A stretch of DNA of 64,000 bases from positions 37,403,407 through 37,467,406 of the forward strand of contig JBCFYV010000012.1 in NCBI GenBank assembly GCA_039000515.1, read 5' to 3'. The position numbers and the translations under genes were made by a program. Below the pieces are notes generated by a model. That model saw nothing but the letters and a program-made list of their open reading frames with translations, was not told the origin of the DNA and did not search any database. This document shows, in pieces, positions 57,040-64,000 of this stretch; positions within the stretch are counted from its first letter, which is position 1, and each line of letters opens with the position of its first letter. This DNA comes from Timema cristinae. Its lineage: Eukaryota > Arthropoda > Insecta > Phasmatodea > Timematidae.

Positions 57040-57388
57040 ATTAAACGAAGTTTTTTGGAAAGAGGGTGGAGTGGGTGGGGCAGTTATTGATGACAGGGTT
57101 GCATCAATGAATCACTCAGAAAAACGGAATGCTATGCAAGAAATATCAAGCTACAATCAGCACACCCCTTAAAGATTATTTTTTGTAAGAGCCGGCCAAC
57201 TCAAATTCACCTCACTATTGTGAACAAATCACCACTTGTGGAAAATGACGAAAGTATTTTCCATCACGGATATAAAGAATAAGCCCCATATAAAGACACG
57301 TTAATTTAAAATGTGTCCGTTCTTTTGATCACCACTAGGGTTGGCACAAGCAATTTATATAATTTTAACATGGACAATGTGAGAGGTT
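57040..57388. other. No recognisable feature
   Basis: Spacer before the satellite. Confidence 0.4.
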
Positions 57389-57390
57389 AC

Positions 57391-57838
57391 CTGAATTGTT
57401 CTTTAATGTGTTTTTTTAAACTTGGAAATGTAAGAAGTGGTACTATTGTTCTATAATGTATTTGTTTTAACTTGGAAATGTAAGATGTGTCACAATTGTT
57501 CTATAATGTATTTGTTTTGACTTGAAAATGTTAGAAGTGTCACTAGTGTTCTATAATGTATTTGTTTTAACTTGGAAATGTAAGAAGTGTCACAATTGTT
57601 CTATAATGTATTTGTTTTGACTTGAAAATGTTAGAAGTGTCACTAGTGTTCTATAATGTATTTGTTTTAACTTGGAAATGTAAGATGTGTCACAATTGTT
57701 CTATAATGTATTTGTTTTGACTTGAAAATGTTAGAAGTGTCACTAGTGTTCTATAATGTATTTGTTTTAACTTGGAAATGTAAGAAGTGTCACAATTGTT
57801 CTATAATGTATTTGTTTTAACATGGAAATGTGAGAGTT
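57391..57838. repeat. 50-bp satellite with 100- and 200-bp higher-order structure
   Basis: Nine units of 50 bp containing 'gttctataatgtatttgttt'. From 57491 units alternate between type A ('cacaattgtt', 'tttgttttga', 'cttgaaaatgttag') and type B ('cactagtgtt', 'tttgttttaa', 'cttggaaatgtaag'), a 100-bp dimer. Within type B, successive dimers alternate again between TAAGAAGTGT (57581, 57781) and TAAGATGTGT (57481, 57681), a 200-bp tetramer. The outer units are more diverged, as expected for a locally homogenised array. Confidence 0.95.
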
Positions 57839-57839
57839 G

Positions 57840-58430
57840 AATCGTATTTACTCTAATGTACTTGCTACCATATATTCCCCCCTCTTACCCCATCATAATC
57901 TCATCCTTCCAATACCTCCAGCTCTTACAATATTAGGAGAATACTTATTTTATAAGTACCTGTTTGTACATATGTGGATTCATTAATGTATCCATTAAAT
58001 GGCCCGGCTGAATAACAATACCCGTCATGGCCAAACTAAATTGAAGATGACAGGAATTACAAGTCATCTGGCATTAGGACGAGGAGTGCATCTTAATCTC
58101 CACTAACAGCTGTCAGACATGACCACGAAGCCCCTCGACGAACAATGGGGAATGACCTACAAATTATTAAATTCAAAATTACCCATATACTGTTATGAAT
58201 AGCTGTATCTTAAACAAGCGATTCTTGCATCCTGCTGAATAATTTTAAACTTAAACCTCATCGTTACATTGAGATGGAAAAATCTATCCATCACGGTGGT
58301 CATACTATCTAAGGCTTCAGTCTCGGAATATACTGTATTGTCGAAGGAGACAGGAATTCGTATCTGGGATTGGGAGCACTTGTCAGTGGTTTCCCACATA
58401 TGACTTATCACGGTTATCTACTTTCTCCAC
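57840..58430. other. No recognisable feature
   Basis: Mixed spacer; 58040-58150 is slightly GC-richer. Confidence 0.4.
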
Positions 58431-58434
58431 ACAC

Positions 58435-59530
58435 CTCGGAGATAAAGTATTGCTATCGTCGAAAAAATTGAACTCGAGATTTTGATGAAGGTTGACGTTT
58501 AAACCAAAAAAGTTGTTTTTGCAATGCCGTCTGTTTGTACCTCGGGCTAGAACCAAAACTATTTTACCGATTGGGCTCAAACCTGGTATCTGGGGTTTTC
58601 ATAAGGCCCCCCTGAGGAATTTCCGGAATTAGACATCCAACCCTAAAATTAAGGGTAGTTTACAAAAGGGAAAAAAGAGAATAATCGATTTCCTCAAAAT
58701 CCGCTCTAACAATTTAGATTAAATTTTATATTTAGGTATTGTTCATCATTATAAACAAGATGGCAGCTCTCATTTTCTTACGAAATTAACTTTGAGGATA
58801 CCTTACAAAGAAATTTTTTCTAATTTTGGTCATTTCTCTTCAAATATTTGAGACACAAATAAATTATCATAGTAAAGTTGTATTACTATTAAAGATAAAA
58901 ATCTTTTATATGAAATATATTTTTATAAAACCAATAATTTCTTAGCTATAAGCAAACATATGATTTTTAATTCATGTCTTTGAAAATGAATTTGATTTTT
59001 ATACTCTTTGGTGAAGAGAGATGTTTCTCTTTTCTCAATTTTTTCTGTAACAGGGTTCCTAATTTCTAATGACGTAGAGTAAGAAAGTAACAGTGTATAT
59101 GATTTCATTTAAGATATTTGGGGCAATGTTTCGACAATAATGTATACCTATTTTTTCGTTTCACAAATATTACGAGTTTTTAGTATTGTTATTATTAGCA
59201 CCGCGTCTTACTACCCGTTCGGGTTATACGCACTTACGCTAATGTGTGATGGTAGGGTGATTGTGAGATGAAATGAAGGACCTACAGTTTAACGTGGAAT
59301 CCGAACCACGGTGGTGGCCTAGCATTCCCCACATTCACAAGATGTCTTGTCAGAGGTGAAGGAAGAGTTTGATAATCAGATAAATCTTTGCCGGGACCGA
59401 GGATTGAACCCCGGCCGCCAGAATAGAAGTCTGACACCTTACCCCTAGACCACCAGGTCACCGAGTTTTTAGTAAATGTATATTTTAAGATAAAAGATAG
59501 AGAAAGTCTATGTGGTACGCCGTGCCGTTT
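58435..59530 (+). repeat. Dispersed ~1-kb repeat carrying a SINE-I
   Basis: 'ataaagtattgctatcgtcg', 'ttgaactcgagattttgatg', 'aatgccgtctgtttgtacct', 'ctattttaccgattgggctc' and 'ccaaccctaaaattaagggt' match 3226-3470. The 3' part resumes after the SINE-I with 'gagaaagtctatgtggtacg'. Without the SINE this is the least damaged copy in the window. Confidence 0.8.
59186..59461 (-). mobile_element. SINE-I copy, full length, perfect target duplication
   Basis: Tail 'tagcaccgcgtcttactacc' at the low end, body 'ccacggtggtggcctagc', B-box complement 'ggattgaaccccgg', A-box complement 'ccttacccctagaccacc', head end 'aggtcacc'. CGAGTTTTTAGTA occurs at 59173-59185 and 59462-59474, which places the insertion inside the dispersed repeat. 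Confidence 0.96.
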
Positions 59531-59539
59531 ATTTCTCTC

Positions 59540-59890
59540 ATGTTAACGCTAATGCCATATTAAAATATCCTTCTCTCAATTAAAATAGTGCAAGCGAGCT
59601 ACTTGATCGTTATCTTGGCATGAAACAAGGAGAATTGATTGTGCAGAAATGTAGGGAGAGAAAACCATTTAAAAAATAAATAACAGTTGAATTTAAAGAA
59701 AGTACAGAAAATGAAATTTCATATTTGTTTATATATTAACTTACTATATAAAAGGCTGAGATCATATAATTCAACATCACTTTAATAAACTGTATAATCT
59801 TGCTTGTTAATTTTAAAAATCCATTTCAAACTAATTATTGATTAAATTAAATGAAACATTTAAGCTCGTGTGATTAAGTACGTCCGAATG
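59540..59890. other. No recognisable feature
   Basis: AT-rich spacer. Confidence 0.4.
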
Positions 59891-59894
59891 TATT

Positions 59895-60045
59895 ATTTAG
59901 GGGGCATGCACTCGCATTGGTGTGTGGGGAGAGTTGGGACAAAGTTTAGGAATAACATCTCGCAGTACACCCAACCAAGATTCGAAACCTAACCTCCCCG
60001 TCACAGGCAATTCAGTCTATTACATGATCGTGATTGAGTACCTCT
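59895..60045 (-). mobile_element. SINE-II fragment
   Basis: 'catgcactcgcattggtgtg' and 'ggggagagttgggacaaag' are followed by the B-box complement 'agattcgaaacctaacc' and 'tccccgtcac'. Tail and A box are missing or unreadable. Confidence 0.65.
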
Positions 60046-60049
60046 AAGG

Positions 60050-61075
60050 ACTTGAGGTTTATATGACGTTATCAACCTCCCCTGTTTCGTCTGGTTCATC
60101 ATCTTGATTAATGAAATGGATATAGCCTTTAAAAACGCTTGTTTGTAAAGCCTCTTTAAGTGAATCACAGACGCAACTTCAACAAAAAAGAAATATCCAA
60201 ACAGATACTTCACAAAATTCATGTTTCAATCGTGTAAAAATGGTTAAAAGAAAAAATTATTAAATACAAGTTATTGTTAAAGTTTTGATTGCCAAAAGTG
60301 AGAGCAGCTCAACTTCATGGTATTGTTTATCATGTGGTTTTGCGGATGGATACAAGAGAGTAGGTTTGGTAGGTCTTGCTAGCTATCAGCTACCACCATT
60401 GCAGTGCTGAGTGGACACTGGCTATTATAAGGCTATAAAAATGACAACCATTCTTGGCGTAAACCCCATATTCACTTTGGGAAGACTTAATAAGTAAGTT
60501 AGTTGACTAGCCTAGTTAAACTTTTACAGATTTCTCAAGTGGCATGTTTATCTTACTTACTTTGAGAGTGAAACATGGCTTCAACTCAGAACTGTCATTC
60601 ACTATATTTTACTAAAAAAAGAGCATTCAACCATTGATGGTAAATCAGCATTGTTAAATAGCCAATCCCAACAGAAGCCTGCTTCATTTTGTGTCTGTGG
60701 GAGAAAACATGATTATACTTTGTCAACATCTGGACTCTACTTGTATGTTTAATAAGAACCGTAATTGAAGGAATGGGCTGCTATTAGCATGTCATAATTG
60801 TCTCATATTTTGTATTATTATACGATTATACATCACTTCACGCTAGCTATTCCTTTTATGAAGAGTGATCTGTTGAATACAAGATTGAGTTGGAGACATG
60901 AACAATAGTAGACCCTACTATTTCATGGCTTCCAACCACACATTTCCAAAGAAGTCATCGTGCCAATGTGGTTTAAACTGCCATTAAATAAAACTATACT
61001 TAGCTGACCAGTTATGGACAGTACAGTGAAATATATGAGTTATTATTAAAAGTTTTCTTAATCTGCTTAGCAGAT
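60050..61075. other. No recognisable feature
   Basis: AT-rich spacer. 'ggctataaaaatg' near 60430 looks TATA-like but has no supporting gene. Confidence 0.4.
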
Positions 61076-61078
61076 AAA

Positions 61079-61450
61079 CATGGAGGATGGTATTTTGTTT
61101 ATTGTACATGGAAGTAAATTACTAAATTAAATATTAAATCAATCATTCTACTTTGTGGATGATCATGTAGAACAGTTTTGTATTTGTTCAGTGTAAAAGG
61201 AAATAAAATTACATTAAAGTTAAGTATTTTCATTTCTTTTAGCATACGATCCATGGAGAACTCAAATTTGTTCAGCGTAGAAGGAAATACATTAAATATA
61301 AGAATTTTATATATTTCTTTTAGCAGACAATCCATGGAGGGCCGTATTTTGTAGAGAATAAAGTAAATGCATTAAATATGAAAGGTATTTTCAACATACC
61401 AGTTATGGAGAACAATATTTTGTCAAGCGTACATAGGTATAAATAAATTA
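61079..61450. repeat. Degenerate tandem repeat, period about 80-90 bp
   Basis: Landmarks '(c/t)atgga(g/a)' plus 'tattttgt' or 'tttgttcagcgtagaagg' and 'cattaaatat(a/g)a' recur at about 61079, 61158, 61249, 61330 and 61404. Units differ strongly, and the third and fourth are the most alike. Confidence 0.75.
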
Positions 61451-61561
61451 GAAGTTTCTGATTCAACATTGGCTCTAATTGAGTTATTTATACTGGCACA
61501 ATTTATTTGAATTTATTATTTTGTAGGTGTCTAATATAAAAGCAGCGTTATTTGGTACCAC

Positions 61562-61992
61562 AGATCACCTTAAGGTGTGGTGGAAGAGGACGCAAAAAAT
61601 GCCATTGTTTTTGCAGTTTGTATAGCAAAACTTTTTTTTTCGATGTAAGCAAATAAAATATTGCTCCAGTGGAAACAGAGAGTTTAATTTTCTTCTCACG
61701 ATGGTATCAAAAGTGCTTGAATCTTTGAAGCGTGTCCTGTAATTTAATAACAAGTTTTTATCTTCATTTAAAATGTTTGTTAGATATTGTCGCTATGCTC
61801 ATAACAGATATTCCAAAATTGTTGAGGTCACCATATAAAGAAAATTACACTTTGTTTCTACTGGAGAGTTTTTATTTTTATTTTGGAAAAAAAAAATCCA
61901 TAAAAACTGCAAAAACACTAGCCTTTTCTCGCGTTCCCTTCTATCTTACCTTAAAAATTGATGCCAACTCATGCTTTTCCACGCAACGTTAA
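61562..61992 (+). repeat. Unclassified dispersed repeat, copy 2
   Basis: 'tttttgcagtttgtatagca', 'agtttaattttcttctcacg', 'gtgtcctgtaattta', 'accatataaagaaaattaca' and 'ctagccttttctcgcgttcc' align in order with 8378-8785 and with 63695-64000. Confidence 0.7.
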
Positions 61993-61999
61993 TATGAAA

Positions 62000-62755
62000 T
62001 TTATATCAAGAAGGGGTTTGATTTTAAATCTTTACAACGGTTGGTCGTCATCTAAAATGCAATAAACTAACAATAATTGTGATCATGGTTGGTTAAACTA
62101 TTAGCACGCTTGATTTTGACTTTGAAGTTTGGGGATTGAATACTTAACGTTCCTCTTAAAAATGCCCCCCCTCTGCCCCCCCCCCTTCCAGGATATGGTT
62201 TTATAATGAGTGCACTCTTCACTGGATAAATATTTTACATTTAAAAAAATCACCTTTTTAATCGTATTAACTTAGTTTGGATGGCTTGAATCGATTATTA
62301 CTGCCGTTAAAGTGAACAAATTAACAAAAAATAATCTTAAAGGTTTATTTTTATCATGCGGAAAACACATTATGAACATTATACACTTTGAATTAATTCT
62401 ACCCGTATACCATGCCGACCACTAAGATAAACCTTCAAATCACAAAATTATTTTTCCGTATAAGACGATGGGAGATTGTAGGGCATGTAATTGCGTCTTC
62501 GGTCTGCGTTCAACGAGTCTTTACAGCGTATCTTGACAAAACCATATGGCCCTAATTTGTCCCATGATTGCTTTACCGAGCTTATAGAAAAGATTAAAGC
62601 TCACTATCAGCTAAAAATTACTAAACTTCTTTAAATTGAAGGGGTTTGGCTAGGCGACCACCCTGAAATCTGATGAGAGGGCTTGTTAAGTCATTCCAGG
62701 GGTCATAGAGGGGAGGGGCTTATAGAAGAGCCAAGAAAATGTTTTTTACAAAAAT
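62000..62755. other. No recognisable feature
   Basis: AT-rich spacer with a C-run near 62164-62188. Confidence 0.4.
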
Positions 62756-62759
62756 AATT

Positions 62760-63235
62760 GAATACTACTTTACTAAAGATAATATACCAGGACAAAAGTC
62801 AAATTTTCAAAGTAAAGGCTTATCTCACAGCTAGAAGTTACTATCTCTAATTTCACGTATTCATACGCCAAGTAATGTGAGCTGCAATTGTCACTTTTAT
62901 AGTTATTATAAATACCTATAAAATAACACTAATAATATTGTAAAATGTTATCAATATTGACCGTAAAAATAGCTGTATTTTCTAAACTGCTCCTTCTGTG
63001 AAAAACGGACTGTAAACCTTGATTTTCTTAATATGGACATTTGAAGTACCTTTTTAAAAATTCAAACATATTTTTTGTGGCCAACATTGATAACGTTTAA
63101 CTATATTATTTGTTTTTTATAATATCTATCAAAAGTGACAGCTGCAGATTACATGTCCTGATGTATGTATATGTGAAAGTAGATATAATCGTTTTTATGT
63201 CAGATATGTCCTTTTGTTAGAAAATTGAGTTATAT
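62760..63235. repeat. Fold-back (long inverted repeat) element, SINE-free copy
   Basis: The left part ('tttcacgtattcatacgcca', 'gagctgcaattgtcactttt', 'aataatattgtaaaatgtta', 'tcaatattgaccg') is repeated in reverse complement on the right ('ggccaacattgataacgttt', 'aactatattatttgtttttt', 'caaaagtgacagctgc', 'tgtatgtatatgtgaaagta'). Arms are about 200 bp with moderate divergence. Two other copies at 44660 and 54610 show mainly one arm. Confidence 0.78.
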
Positions 63236-63239
63236 TTTA

Positions 63240-63690
63240 TCCAGGCCCAGAGCCTTCTACTACACAGGATATAAACATCCCTGTGCTAAATAAACGTTTA
63301 TTAGGTATTAATTATACTCTCACGGTTCGGGGAATAATATGTATTCTGAAACTAACCTCTTAGGATGGGGTTCATCCTTGTCCGGATGCTCTGGAAGCAT
63401 TTATTTTTACATTGTGTTGACCCATCTTCTTTGTAAAAAGTTCGTTTAAATTCACATTCAAGATTATTCTGTGGTTTTTTATTTAGAAATGTTGCTAAGA
63501 TTAGACTTTAGTCCTTCTAGGAATCGAACTAGTGGCCATGTAAATAAACAATCAAATTAAATCAGGACTTAGCTAAGGTGTCAAACTACATTAGTAAGAT
63601 ATCCTCTAAACTGATCAAATTAAGTAAATGAATTTATTGTAATCAGGAGCTGAATAAGAACCTTAAATCGGAAGAAAGAATTTTCTAAAG
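63240..63690. other. No recognisable feature
   Basis: AT-rich spacer. Confidence 0.4.
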
Positions 63691-63694
63691 GTTA

Positions 63695-64000
63695 GGTTTA
63701 AGGGGATGCGAGAAAAGGGCAGTAATTTTTTTGCAGTTTTTATTGCAAAACTTTTTATGGATAAATTAAATAAAATATTTATCCAGTAGAAACATAGAGA
63801 TTAATATTCTTTACTTGTATATATAACCTGTTGTTAAATATTTGTTATAAACTTAAGCCATTATATGACCAACTTTTTAAATTAAGAGAAAAATTTGTCA
63901 TTAAATTCCAGTAAACGCTTGACAGATCTTCAAGAACTGTTGATATTACCATGTGAATAAAATTAAACTCTATATCTCTACTTGAAATATTTAATTTCTT
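63695..64000 (+). repeat. Unclassified dispersed repeat, copy 3 (cut by window end)
   Basis: 'tttttgcagtttttattgca', 'aaaatatttatccagtagaa', 'gatattaccatgtgaataaa' and 'attaaactctatatctctac' parallel 61600-61860 and 8540-8580. The copy continues past the end of the window. Confidence 0.65.

Noticed and set aside
60425..60440. TATA-like 'ggctataaaaatg' as a promoter
   Set aside because: No downstream gene or supporting elements; such strings are common in AT-rich DNA.
1..64000. Bacterial-type systems such as CRISPR arrays, operons or phage genes
   Set aside because: The tandem repeats have no unique spacers, there are no dense open frames, and the SINE/LINE/hAT content shows a eukaryotic genome.

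Overview
This window is AT-rich, non-coding eukaryotic DNA, most likely intergenic or intronic sequence from an arthropod. The guess rests on the mobile elements: tRNA-derived SINEs, hAT transposons, a Polinton/Maverick-type DNA polymerase relic and non-LTR retrotransposon remains. I see no intact protein-coding host gene and no convincing multi-exon gene. All recognisable protein similarity belongs to decayed mobile elements. Family identifications come from motif recognition by eye, not from a search.

Layout. 1-5.4 kb is AT-rich, with a tandem pair of a dispersed repeat (3.2-4.8 kb). 5.4-8.3 kb is a decayed family-B DNA polymerase on the minus strand, lying between two inverted arms built from short tandem repeats. 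8.4-16.5 kb holds a LINE reverse-transcriptase tail (11.2-11.7 kb) and a dense cluster of SINEs, with nested insertions at 14.1-14.5 and 15.2-16.0 kb. 17.1-18.8 kb is a SINE tail broken by a 1.5-kb hAT element that carries a transposase C-terminal relic. 20.3-20.9 kb is a 33-bp minisatellite. 21.3-21.9 kb repeats almost unchanged at 48.0-48.6 kb. 31.5-34.1 kb is the best-preserved element, a 2.6-kb hAT transposon with target-site duplication, inverted termini and a 600-codon transposase frame broken by only two TAA codons. 37.5 kb holds a head-to-head pair of CTGA...CCGAAAC motifs. 39.8-40.2 kb is another satellite. 40.9-41.7 kb resembles an LTR with heat-shock-element trimers, TATA box, AATAAA and primer-binding-site-like repeats. 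42.2-43.1 kb is a non-autonomous hAT. 44-64 kb is a mosaic of SINEs, fold-back elements, a dispersed ~1-kb repeat and a 50-bp satellite with a three-level hierarchy (57.4-57.8 kb).

Working names. SINE-I and SINE-II have different tRNA-like heads but share a 3' tail containing CCCGAACGGGTAGTAAG, which suggests mobilisation by the same LINE. SINE-III has another head. Many insertions have readable target-site duplications, so a relative insertion order can be read: SINE-II came before SINE-I in two nests, and hAT elements landed in SINE-II and at a SINE-III tail.

The most interesting signals are the heat-shock-element/LTR-like region, the higher-order satellite structures, the polymerase relic between inverted arms, and two fold-back copies that carry a SINE at about the same internal position.
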